A stretch of 64,000 nucleotides of DNA from Zasmidium citrigriseum (taxonomy: Eukaryota > Ascomycota > Dothideomycetes > Mycosphaerellales > Mycosphaerellaceae): assembly GCA_002786025.1 (NCBI GenBank), contig NHNW01000023.1, positions 1 to 64,000 of the forward strand. Reading direction: 5' to 3'. Shown in pieces: positions 11,218 to 21,658 of this stretch; the stretch's first letter is position 1; every line of letters starts with the position of its first letter. Under the pieces are notes generated by a model. It was not told where the DNA came from, made no database searches, and saw only the letters and a program-made list of their open reading frames with translations. The position numbers and the translations under genes are program-made.

Positions 11218-13899
11218 TAGATTCGATAGATTCGCTAGTACTAGACGCGAGCGGAGGATAGTAATAGACGCGTAGAGGTATTTAACGATAGGTTCGAGGG
11301 CGTTAGCGATAGATTCGGTAGTATATTAATAGGTTATAGTTAGGAAGCGGTAGGAGCCGAGGTCTAGCTACCTATAAATTTTATAGGTAGCTTTAGCTAC
11401 GATCCTACTAAGTCCTAACTTTAACCTATTAATATTATTACCTACGCTATTAATATTATCGAGAGCGAAGGAATAATAAGATATACGAACGAATCGAATA
11501 CTATTCTCTATATATAGAACGCTACTACCCTCTTACCTAGCTAGTAATTCCTAAAGGCGATAAAAGATCTACTACTAGTATAATAGTACCGAATCTACGA
11601 TATCGATACGCTCCTCGTAGTAATAAAGCGATACGGAGAAGAGAGACTAGCTAAAGGTATTAGAAAGGCCGATAGTAAGCTAAAAGATAGTAGCGTAGAC
11701 AACTTAGCTAGCTAGCTTAGTTTTTAGTCTTAATAAGTTAATTAAGACTAAAAACCTTCTATTAGGGATTACCTAGACTAAAAACCTCTAGCCTAATATT
11801 ATCGAGATTAATAACCTTCTTAGCGTCTCCTACCTCTCGGACTAAGCGAGCCTTCTACTCTACCTACCTACTATTCGCGAAGCTTCTTAGATAACTTCGA
11901 CTTATAGCGTAGACGACTACGACTCGGACTAGCCGTTAGACTAGCTATCTCCTCGTTACTATTAGGAGTAGTAGGGCTTATACGAAGATTAGGGCCGGCT
12001 CTAGGACGAGAAGTAGTACTAGCTTATAGACGAGGAATAGTAGGTTACTTACTCTTATCTTTCTTCCGAGCCTAACGGGTAGATAGACTAGTAGTATCCT
12101 CTCGCTCCTTAATTAGTATATTATCTTCCGACTCCTCGAGATTAGAAAGACTAGCTATAGTAGTAGCTTAATTCTCGCGCTCCTTACGAGATAGCGTATA
12201 GTTACGAGAACTTAGGGATTACTAAGAGGATATCTTATTATATAGATAGCGACGAGTATTTAATAGATACCGCTAAGCCTATTAAGTAGTAACTAACGGA
12301 GTCTAATCTAAATCCTCCTCTCGTATACGTCTACTACCTATAGGCGTATAGCTTAGATTACCCTAGCGTATATAACCTATACGACCTACTAACTTAGCGT
12401 TATCTATCCTACTAGTACTACGCTTACTAGCGACTACTCTACTCTCGCGACTATTATCTACTAGTACTCGACCTAGTATAGACGAGCTAGTACCTAGCCG
12501 CCGAAGGCTAACGGAAGCTACGGCTAAGTACTAGCGGCTCTTCTTTATAGTAGTCTACTACTCCTCTATAGTCTTAGGGGTCTAAGTTTAGGTTTCTAGC
12601 TAAGAGGTCGGTTTATCCTCTAGTAGTATAATACTCGTCTCTACTACCTCCCTACGTTACTTCTTAGCCTAGTTAGTCTCCTTACGCTTCTTATTCTATA
12701 CCGCTAGCTTCTTACTACGCTTCTAGTAGATATCTAGTATAATACGATTTAGCTCTACGATAAGACTATCTAGCGGTAGGTCCTAGACGTTCGCGTTATC
12801 TTACTAGTACTACTCTATAAACGCCTTCGCCTTATCGTTTATCTACTTAAGGTTAATAGTACTAAACTTATATAGCTTCTTTATATAACCTAGATTAAAG
12901 ATATTATATAGAAGCTACTAAAGGATATAGTCTAGTACTAGGATATTAGATAGTACTACGAATAGACGATTACTATAAGGATTACCGAAGATGTTCTTAG
13001 CCTACCGAGATACCTACTTCTAGATATTAGGTAATACGATTACTAGTATTATACTAGCGGCTAGAGTATTCGGCTTCTCTTAACGAGGAGGTAGATCCTA
13101 CTAATAGAGTTTGCTTAGTAGCTCTAGATTATAGATACTATAATAAAGTAGTCCGCCTTCGACCTCTACTATAGGATTATATATCCGCTTATATTCGTAG
13201 AGATACTCGTTAATAACGGAACGGAAATAACGACGCTTAGCCTTATCCTTATAGTAGCGGCTATTCTACGCCTTTCGCTAAATATTAGGGATCTAATCGC
13301 GAGTATATATCTCCTTTATATTCTAGTCCTTCTTAAGGGCGTTATTAGTAATAGTATTGTTAATAGTCTCGTATACCTTTATATACGCTAATAGCGTAGG
13401 AATCTAATTTAGTATATCGTCCTTAATACTATTAAAGATCGAGTTATCTATACTAGTACTACTAAAGAGCGCCTTATCCTCGTCGATATCTACGTTAGTA
13501 TCGACGGGTATAGTAACTTAGTAAAGACTACTACGCCGAGTAGGAGTATACGGATAGGTAGGCTAGTAGCTACTATATACTAGCTATAACTACGACTATA
13601 ACTACGATACCTTAGTCTCTTTATCTTAGTCTCGAGGGATTATAGATTAATAAGTAGAGTTTATAGGTATACGCCTCTTACTATCGTCGATTAACTCTAG
13701 TAAGTAAAAGATAATAAGCGCCTATAATACCTTTAGTCGAGTAGTACGGCTAGCCTTTTATAGTATATCGTTAATATCCTTTATAATCGGTAGCTTCTAG
13801 AGGATTAATCGAAGGATATCTAGAATATTAGTACTAATCGCTATTACTAGCGTACCCTAGAAGATCTAGATCTTAGAGTCGAGTTTCTTAAACTTACAA

Positions 13900-15050
13900 T
13901 ATCGTAGATCCTTATTATATTCTATAATATAGCTAGTATAGAAGGATACGATTTTATCGATATTATAACTACCTAGCCTACGAGTATACTTCTTCGTCTT
14001 ATTATTAATATCCTTCGTTAATAGAACTAGCTACTATCGAAACTATTCTACGCCGATATTAATCGTAGTACGACTATCGATAAAGATCTTAGTCTTCTTA
14101 ATCCTCTATAGAGTAGCGTAGCTATCCTTATTAACTATATACTCTAGAAGCTAATATAGGAGGTCGAAGTTACTAAGGTAGCTATTTAGAATAGTCTATA
14201 GGATATAGGTAGTATTAGGCTAGTTAATACTACTACGGATAACCTACGTCTTAAACGGATTATTACTAAGCTCTCGGAATCTAGCGTTAGTAAGTAAGTA
14301 CTTTTCGGTATCCTAAGAGAACTATTAGTAAACGTCTCCGTAGCTCCTAATAAGGCGTCTTACCTTAGATACTATCGCTAAATACCTAAATATAACCGTA
14401 TCGATTAGTATAAGGGAGCGAGTAAGGTAGATCTAAGAAAACTCTAGCTAGAACTCCTTCTATTTAAGGATAAGATAGATCTCGTCGATTACGAAGAAGC
14501 TAATACTATTAGTAGTTAGCTATTAGTTATTTTCCTTTAACTAGAGTCTAGATATATACTAAGGAGCGATCTCGCGTAGGACTACCTAGAACTCTAGAAG
14601 TATAAGCTACTCTAGACTATAGATAATATAGTAGTATTTACTAGCTACGATATCCGTATATATCTTACTATCTTTCTTCTTAGTCTCGGCGGTAATAAGG
14701 TAGACGTTAATAAAATTATACTTACTTAACTCTAACTTAAGCTACTATATTACCTCTTCGATATCGCTCTACTACTCGTTACTAATACGAGTAAGGGGTA
14801 TAATATAGATAGTTATCCGGCTAGTAAGGAGCGAATAGGCCTATAATATAAGACTCTTACCTATACTAGTAGTAGCGACTATAAGGGTGTCCTTCTATAT
14901 AAAGATAAGGTTATATATAATATTAGTTTATAACTATAAGGGCTCGAGGCCTTAGTCTAGGTATAATAGCTTAAGGATCTTAGAAAGGCCGTTCTAGATA
15001 ATATCTTCGTAGTACGGCTATACGGTATTAGTCTCTCTAGTATCCTATAT
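13900..15050 (-). pseudogene. RIP-eroded RecQ-type helicase relic
   Basis: Minus-strand translation of 14825-14910 gives KDTLIVATTSIGKSLIL, a Walker A motif in the KDTLVV.pTG.GKS setting of RecQ helicases. Further on (14478-14492) comes FFVIDEIYL, i.e. DEIH with His turned to Tyr by CAY to TAY. Then VIRSSIN*PNTTYI and, near 14090, KTKIFIDSRTT resemble the RecQ linker and motif IV. Order and spacing fit helicase motifs I, II and IV. Stops lie at Gln/Trp-type positions. The ends are unclear; related sequence may extend to about 12.9 and 15.9 kb. Telomere-linked helicases are one repetitive RecQ family in fungi; assigning this copy to them is inference. Confidence 0.68.
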
Positions 15051-16085
15051 AATACGCTAGACTTCCTCGAGTTTATTCTCGTAGATTATAGCTATACGAA
15101 GCTAGAAATACTCTACCTACTCCTTAGGACTAGTATTATCGTCTAGTAACTCGATATTACGGTTAATAGTCTATTAAGGATCTTCTCGACTAATAGTAAT
15201 ACGGCCTAGTAGTCGAGTAGGGATAGAGTTATTAGTAGTAGTAGTAGTAGCGGCGGCGGACTACGCTACTCTATTATCTCTACCTACTACCTTCTTACCT
15301 CTAGCCTAGCTAGTAAAGAACGAAGCGCCCTTTACTACCTTATTCTTCTTCTTTTAACCTCTCGCTATATTAGTAGTATTATAGGTATTAGTAATATTAC
15401 TAGCGTTAAGGAAGAGTATAGAGAAAAGGGTAAAGTAGAGGCTCGAAATAATAAACGAACTAGACTCCTTACGCCTATTATAGACGTAAGAAGATCTCGA
15501 GATATTAGTTAGATATTTAAGTAGGTTAGAGAAGATTTAGAGTTATATACGTCTATAGGTTACTATCGCTAGCGAGTAGGCGAGTAGTAGAGTAGAAGGC
15601 GACTAATTTACTAGGCCTAACCTATACCTACGTACGTTACTAAACTACCTAGAAGTTACTAGAAGGTAAATTAAAGAAGATTAGCTTCTTTAGTTTAGTA
15701 GAATTTAGCCTATAAATAAGTAGAAATAGTAATATTATTAAAATAGGTAGGTACTTAGAGGATAGGGATATAAAGGCGCTTTTATACTTTTTAGTCTACG
15801 TAATACTTAGAGGTATTTTAGTATATCTCTACGATACTATATATACTATTTATTTACTATATAGCGGTAGTTATTACCGCCTATAGGTAGCCTTTTAGTA
15901 AAAATCTATAAATAGAAAACTAGTATTAACGTTTTTTAAATATAAGTCGTAAAGCCTTAAGTTAAAGTCTCTAAATTTATTCCTACTAAATTCTTCGTTA
16001 AAAAATCTAGAATAGACTTCCGCTAGATTTTAGATATCTTATATAGCGGTAGTAGGTTTAAAGTTAACAATAGCTATATACGGGC

Positions 16086-16770
16086 GTGCGAAGGCCTAAA
16101 CGGGCAGTCTAGTGCAGTTTGTCCTCAGGCGCTTCGCAAGAGCTCGCTTTCCACCCATACTAAACCTAATCCGGAAACAGCCTCACCTCACCCCGAAGCG
16201 CCTGAATGGAGGTAGGTTTCACTTCGGAGCAGCTGTGAGAAGAGACGGGTCTAAGGGCTTGGGTGTTGAACTCAGGCCCATCAGCAGCAGTGGCCTCTCA
16301 ATTGACCTGTGATCTCGCAGTCGTCAATGAAAGTGTAGGTTGTTGGTGATGGTGGAGATGTGAGAGAGCGGGTTCGGCTCGTGAAGCGACTTCGCGCTGA
16401 AGGCAGCGGCGCTCCAAACGCGAGATTGTCGCGCGTCTCCATCCCGCAAAGGCAAGAACAAGGCTCTCATCCATCTCCGATACTAGGACGAAGAAGTCAC
16501 TGACATCAAAAACCATATGAACTGTCGAAAGGACAGAGAAGATTTCTCGGAAGACACAGGCAGTCCTCTCCCCCATAACTCCACGACATGTCCGAGATGC
16601 GCCGAGGCTCCACCCAAACCCCATGGAGAACGGGTAACGGTTAAGCACGGCGTTGCTACGGGCATGTGATGATCTATTTCTTACGAGTGAAAGTGTCTTT
16701 GTCCTCCATTTCTTCCAATCTCGACATTTGTCCCCTTCAGTAATATCACTTTGATCATCTCTACTTCGCC
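16086..16770. other. Boundary and intergenic region
   Basis: CA and TG reappear within a few tens of bases at the left edge. The remainder is ordinary unique-looking sequence that must contain the promoter and 5' leader of the acyl-CoA dehydrogenase. I see no convincing gene. Small frames at 16112-16312 (+) and 16298-16786 (-) have no recognisable content. Confidence 0.6.
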
Positions 16771-18207
16771 ATGGCCTCCCTCGCAAGATCTATGAGACCC
16801 CTCGCTCGGGCAGCTGTCAATGCATCATCACGAACATCGGCAAGCCGAACGCCATTCGCCCGGTCTATCCCAGCGTAGGAGACACCATACCAACATTCAG
16901 CTCAGCTTCTAACGTTGTAATAGAGCACGATGCCTATCATCTACCGCACGCCGGCGAAACGAAAGCTCCGTCGACCTCGAATCCCTCGAACCAACACCTA
17001 TCTTCCACCTAAATGAAGTCGAAGGCGCTATGGCAGAGTCGGTCTCGAAGTTTGCCAACGAAGTAATCCTCCCCAAAGTACGCGACATGGACGAGGCAGA
17101 AAAGATGGACCCAACAGTCGTGGAGCAATGCTTCGAGCAGGGCCTCATGGGCGTCGAGATTCCCGAAAAGTACGGCGGCGCGGGCATGAACTTCACAGCA
17201 GCTATCGTTGGTATTGAAGAGCTGGCGAAGGTAGATCCCAGTGTCAGTGTCATGGTGGATGTCCACAACACCTTGGTTGTTACCGCAATCCTGAAATACG
17301 GCACTGAGGAGAGCAAGAAGAAGTGGCTTCCCAGACTCGCGACTGAGACTGTTGGGTCTTTCTGCTTGTCAGAGCCAGCGTCAGGGTCAGACGCTTTCGC
17401 TATGAAGACCAAGGCCGAGAAGACTGCGGATGGCTACAAGATCAATGGCAGCAAGATGTGGATCACCAACTCCATGGAGGCTGGCTTCTTCATCGTCTTT
17501 GCCAACCTCTATCCTGAGAAGGGCTACAAGGGCATCACTGCTTTCATCGTCGACAAGGAGAACCCTGGCCTCACGATCGCGAAGAAGGAGAAGAAGCTCG
17601 GCATCAAGGCATCGTCTACCTGCGTCATCAACTTCGACGAGTGTGAAATTCCTAAGGGCAATCTCCTTGGAAAGGAGGGTGACGGTTACAAGTATGCTAT
17701 TGGTCTCTTGAACGAGGGTCGTATTGGTATCGCTGCTCAAATGACCGGTCTTGCTGTTGGATCGTTCGAAAACGCAGCCAAGTATGTCTGGAACGACCGC
17801 AAGCAATTCGGTATGCTGGTTGGCGAGTTCCAGGGCATGCAACATCAGCTCGCGCAAGCATGGACAGAGATCACTGCTGCACGTGCCCTTGTATACAATG
17901 CCGCACGTAAGAAGGAAGCTGGCCAGGACTTCGTCATGGATGCGGCGATGGCCAAGCTGTATGCCTCGCAGGTCGCAAACAGAGTCTCGGGTCAGGCCAT
18001 CGAATGGATGGGTGGCATGGGCTTCGTAAGAGAAGGTCTGGCTGAGAAGTACTGGAGAGATAGCAAGATTGGACAAATTTATGAAGGTAAGAAGGACCGA
18101 CCTTGTATGGTCTCTTGCTTGACTATCTTGGCTGACATTCGACAGGAACAAGCAACATCCAACTCACGACCATTGCGAAGCTGCTGCAAAAGGATTACAC
18201 CCAGTGA
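16771..18207 (+). CDS. Mitochondrial acyl-CoA dehydrogenase (short/branched-chain type)
   Basis: FAD-dependent enzyme catalysing alpha,beta-dehydrogenation of short or branched acyl-CoAs in mitochondrial fatty-acid or Ile/Val breakdown. Exons 16771-16874, 16924-18086 and 18146-18207 join in frame to 442 aa. The first intron (49 nt) has CTAAC before its TAG acceptor. The N-terminus MASLARSMRPLARAA then ARCLSSTARRR is an Arg/Ser-rich mitochondrial presequence. Family signatures are FCLSEPASGSDA, the KMWITN substrate/FAD segment, RKQFGMLVGEFQ, and IEWMGGMGF near the C-terminus. QIYEG then TSNIQLTTIAK carries the catalytic glutamate (YEG). The last intron splits the Gly codon right after that Glu; if unspliced, the frame runs on to 18445 and loses the true C-terminus. 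Closest by eye to the ACADSB group, but exact chain specificity is inference. Confidence 0.93.
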
Positions 18208-19148
18208 TGAGCGACTTCGGATGGCAATTGTCCCTTCTTCGGATTCGTTTTTGCGCAGCGTTGGTGTACGTAGAATGATTTCAAGGCTTCATGTACAAAC
18301 CAGAATCGTAAGAGACTTTCGACCGCCAGCCACCACCCATGGCACACATCATCGACGCCGAAGTCTTCGCGAGCTTCAGCAACTCAAACCACGCTATTGC
18401 TCTACAGCCCACCTCTGCACATGCATCACGGAATTGGGCCGATAGGCATCGTTGACTTTCGGACAGCGAGCAAGAGATCCACCTCGTGCCATCTCGAGGA
18501 CTTGAGGTATTGATGAAATGACTGTCTGCATGACGTCGCTTTCATCATTGTCAACATGCGAGCAACATCGCCGGTCTTCAGCACCAGCATTTTACAGTCT
18601 CATCCATTCGCAACTTCACGACGCCAAGCAAGGACGGTACGCTGGTTCGCAGCCCTCGACTTTGGATGTGAGACCGAAGTTAAAAATGGAACGGTTTACA
18701 CACCCCTTGGCGACACTATCAATGCAGGAACCACATTGCAAGCGATTGCGCATACAGTGACATCAAGGTCTTACTGCGACGACCACGTTCCAACACGTTG
18801 AGAGAAGTACCACCGCCATGAGACCGGGAGCACTTGGCGTCACAAGCAACACCACATCAGCCTCTTCGACTTAGCTTTTCTTGGCTGTGAGCACTTGAAC
18901 CAATACCACCGAAGTGACCGACACCCATTCAGAGTTGTATGATCTCGGGCGTGCGCTGGCTTGAGGCCGTTTGAACGATCCATCACTGTAGATCGGTGGT
19001 CATGTTGTTGGGAAGACGACGAGCCAAGTAGCGTCTTTCGCCACTTGGCTACGATATTGGGAAGAGCGATGGCGAGAACAGTCGTCAACCTCTATCGTAC
19101 GGCTCGAGAGATGATGTCGAGCGACCTCATGGTGTTGCTGAGGATAGG
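18208..19148. other. Intergenic region without recognised gene
   Basis: Contains the 3' region of the acyl-CoA dehydrogenase gene and the upstream region of the GMC gene. Short frames on both strands (for example 18518-18801 and 18840-19088) show no domain, signal peptide or splice-supported extension. Confidence 0.6.
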
Positions 19149-19156
19149 TATAAAGG
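19149..19156 (+). promoter_or_regulatory. TATA box of GMC oxidoreductase gene
   Basis: TATAAAGG lies 82 bases upstream of the GMC start at 19231, a normal position for a fungal TATA promoter. A TATA element fits an inducible secreted enzyme rather than a housekeeping gene. Confidence 0.6.
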
Positions 19157-19230
19157 TCTAGACGAGCCCGCCAGATGTCTCCGGAGCCTTGCATCATCAC
19201 AACCAGATTCACCATACCAAGCTGCCCGAT

Positions 19231-21150
19231 ATGAAGCTCCTGGCTTCCGTCGCCATCCTATCGTCGAGCTATGTCCTCGCCATGCCGACGCAACCAACAA
19301 GGCGGTCTGCAAACCATTCCATCAGCGCCGGCATCACCGATTCATCGGCGGCCATCGATATGCAAGTCTTTGACTACGTCGTCTGTGGAGGTGGCCTTAC
19401 TGGATTGACCGTTGCTGGTCGATTGACTGAGGATCCAAGTGTTTCTGTGCTGGTCATAGAAGCAGGTTACAACAATTACAATGACCCACGTGTTCAGGAC
19501 GTCCGGACTTATGGTGATGCTTTTGGATCGGAGCTGGATCATGGGATTTACTCGACGCCTGTTCCCTGGCAGGATGGGCAGGGAAAGCTTCTGGTGGCGG
19601 GCAAGACTCTTGGTGGGAGTGGAAGTCTGAATGGTGCTTCGTGGACGAAGGGAGCCAAATCACAATACGATCTCCTGCCCTTCCTCACAGGAGATGAGAG
19701 TTGGGGATGGGAAGCCTTCAATGAGCAGATGCTCAAGGCTGAGCATTTCAACTTGCCCACCGAAGAACAGCACGAGGAGAAAGGCGCCAACTACGACTCT
19801 CTATATCACGGCACCGATGGCCCTGTCCATGTCTCTTTCGGAGCAGGGATGTTTGGAGGCACCCAACTACCAGCATTGGAAGCATCCGAGAAAGTTTGGT
19901 CCAACTTCACGAGGAACTCTGATGCCGCTTCGGGTCTTGTCAATGGAGGTACGATCATCCCCAATATGGTCGATGTGGACGACGCCCAGAACCGCTCCAG
20001 TCCTTTCACAGCATATGCACAACATCAAGTCGAGAACCGGGACAACTTCCAGATCCTCACAGGCCATCGAGTAACAGAGATTGTCTGGAAAGAAGGAAAC
20101 GACATGGTCGCAGATGGTGTCCACTTCCAGCAATCACAAAACAGCACCGTCCACTTCGTCAAAGCCAGGAGAGAGGTCCTCCTCGCAGCAGGGTCTCTTC
20201 AATCGCCTCAGATTCTCGAGCTCTCAGGAGTTGGCGATCCAGACGTCCTCTCGGCCGCCGGTGTCCCCCTCAAGCACGCTCTCAAAGGCGTTGGAAAACA
20301 TATGCAAGAGCAGACGAAGAACACGCTTACCTGGGACGCGAAGCTAGGGACTGACTTTGACGGGACTGGTCCACCCTCCGCCATAGCCTTCCTCACCGCT
20401 CAACAACTCCTCCGCAACGAAAGCCAATCCTGGTATGACTCCGTCAAAGCCAACCTCAGCCCCTACGCCGCCACGCTGGAGGAAGAAGGTCTTGTCTCTA
20501 GCGGGCCTGCCACAGCAAAGATCCTCGAGCAACAACTCGACAACCTCTTCCATGCCCCAGACTCCGCGGCGTCGGAAGTCTTCTTCACCATCGATCCAGA
20601 CAACAACCAAATCGGCGTCGATACCTGGAACCTGATCGTCCTCTCCCGCGGCACGGCGCATATCAAGACGCGTTCTGCGTGGGATCATCCCATCGTTGAG
20701 CCGTCGTATTTCCACCACCCGCTTGATCTGGAATTTCAGACCCAGACCAATCTCCAATCCCGCGACGTCTTCTCCACCCCTCCCCTATCCACCTACGTTG
20801 CCTCCGAAGTCACACCAGGCACATCCCTCCTCCCCCTCAACGCCTCCAAAACCGCCTGGGAGGACTGGACGAAGAAAACCTTCACCTCCGTCTGGCACTA
20901 CATCTCCACGCTTTCCATGATGAAAGAGGAGCTCGGCGGAGTCGTAGATTCAAGATTGAAAGTTTATGGGTTGCAGAACGTAAGAGCTATTGATGCGAGT
21001 GTTGTGCCCATTCAATTGTCGGCGCATCTGAGCAGTAGTTTGTTCGGGGTGGCCGAGAAGGCAGCTGGGATGATTCGGGAAGACTGGAAGGGTAAGGAGA
21101 GTGGGGAGGAGGCGTTGGAGAGAGTTGATAGTGGTGGGCATCAGGCTTGA
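19231..21150 (+). CDS. Secreted GMC-family FAD oxidoreductase
   Basis: Intronless 639-aa glucose-methanol-choline oxidoreductase, probably an extracellular alcohol/sugar oxidase or dehydrogenase. I chose the start giving the signal peptide MKLLASVAILSSSYVLA; the frame opens 14 codons upstream (19189) with a hydrophilic leader that would spoil it. The N-terminal ADP-binding fold is FDYVVCGGGLTGLTVAGRL (Gly motif about 53-58) with VLVIEAG at the strand-2 end. GGSGSLNGASW matches the GMC signature. AAGSLQSPQILELSGVG is the second signature. Near the C-terminus TSVWHYIS and IQLSAHLSSS supply His556 and His599, 43 residues apart as in the glucose-oxidase His pair. Several N-x-S/T sites fit secretion. 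Substrate cannot be told from sequence alone. Confidence 0.93.
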   Translation: MKLLASVAILSSSYVLAMPTQPTRRSANHSISAGITDSSAAIDMQVFDYVVCGGGLTGLTVAGRLTEDPSVSVLVIEAGYNNYNDPRVQDVRTYGDAFGSELDHGIYSTPVPWQDGQGKLLVAGKTLGGSGSLNGASWTKGAKSQYDLLPFLTGDESWGWEAFNEQMLKAEHFNLPTEEQHEEKGANYDSLYHGTDGPVHVSFGAGMFGGTQLPALEASEKVWSNFTRNSDAASGLVNGGTIIPNMVDVDDAQNRSSPFTAYAQHQVENRDNFQILTGHRVTEIVWKEGNDMVADGVHFQQSQNSTVHFVKARREVLLAAGSLQSPQILELSGVGDPDVLSAAGVPLKHALKGVGKHMQEQTKNTLTWDAKLGTDFDGTGPPSAIAFLTAQQLLRNESQSWYDSVKANLSPYAATLEEEGLVSSGPATAKILEQQLDNLFHAPDSAASEVFFTIDPDNNQIGVDTWNLIVLSRGTAHIKTRSAWDHPIVEPSYFHHPLDLEFQTQTNLQSRDVFSTPPLSTYVASEVTPGTSLLPLNASKTAWEDWTKKTFTSVWHYISTLSMMKEELGGVVDSRLKVYGLQNVRAIDASVVPIQLSAHLSSSLFGVAEKAAGMIREDWKGKESGEEALERVDSGGHQA

Positions 21151-21658
21151 GTTACGTTTGGCATTTGCATTGGTATTGGCATGTTGCATTTGAGGAGCGG
21201 GATTCATGATGGTGGGTAAAATGGATAGTTGGCTTGATAGTTGGATGTATTCCACTGCATGATAATTGCGACTTCTTACTACTTGCGGCTCGCATTTGAT
21301 TGTTCTCACGTCTCAGGCCGCCTATGACCGTACTTCGGTCTTCAGATGTCGGTGCGTTGGTATCGATCGACGCCTTGGATGGTGATACGTCTCTTGGCCC
21401 GCTGCTTGGCCACCAGCCTTGAGAGTCTTGGGCTGGGTCCGACAAGATAGAGTTCCACCGCGGTTGGACCGCCTGCTCTCTTCGGTGACGTCTCTCGTAG
21501 CATTCGTTGCGGTGTGAGCATCGTCGGGCCCCGGGCCGTGGACAGAGCTTCTCTTATCGAGGCATGAAGCACTCACTGCCTTTTGCTGATGGCATTGGTG
21601 GGATTTCGTCTTCCAGATCGTCCAGAATTGATGATTGCCGAGAAGTGGTTTTCGTATC
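21151..21658. other. Convergent 3' intergenic region
   Basis: Lies between the GMC stop and the SWD1 stop of the opposite strand, so it should hold both 3' UTRs and terminators. No gene is recognisable; minus-strand frames at 20950-21696 have no known content. Confidence 0.55.

Larger units (their letters stand above)
1..16085. repeat. Left RIP-saturated repeat block
   Basis: Across this block the dinucleotides CA and TG are nearly absent, TA is very frequent and CG remains common. This is the mark of repeat-induced point mutation of C to T at CpA on both strands. As a result ATG, TGG, CAG/CAA, TGY and CAY codons are almost all lost, and no useful open frame survives. The block holds an LTR retrotransposon, a helicase relic and other eroded coding relics, listed separately. 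Stretches not described elsewhere (about 0-1.3 kb and 10.3-13.8 kb) show the same composition but nothing I can name. CA and TG return abruptly at about 16086. Confidence 0.93.

Noticed and set aside
1..16085. Centromere or AT-isochore without genes as an explanation for the composition
   Set aside because: CpG is abundant and only CpA/TpG is missing, and readable transposon motifs are present. RIP explains it better than general AT drift.
17387..18151. 254-codon minus-strand open frame
   Set aside because: Antisense to the acyl-CoA dehydrogenase, caused by codon bias in the real gene.
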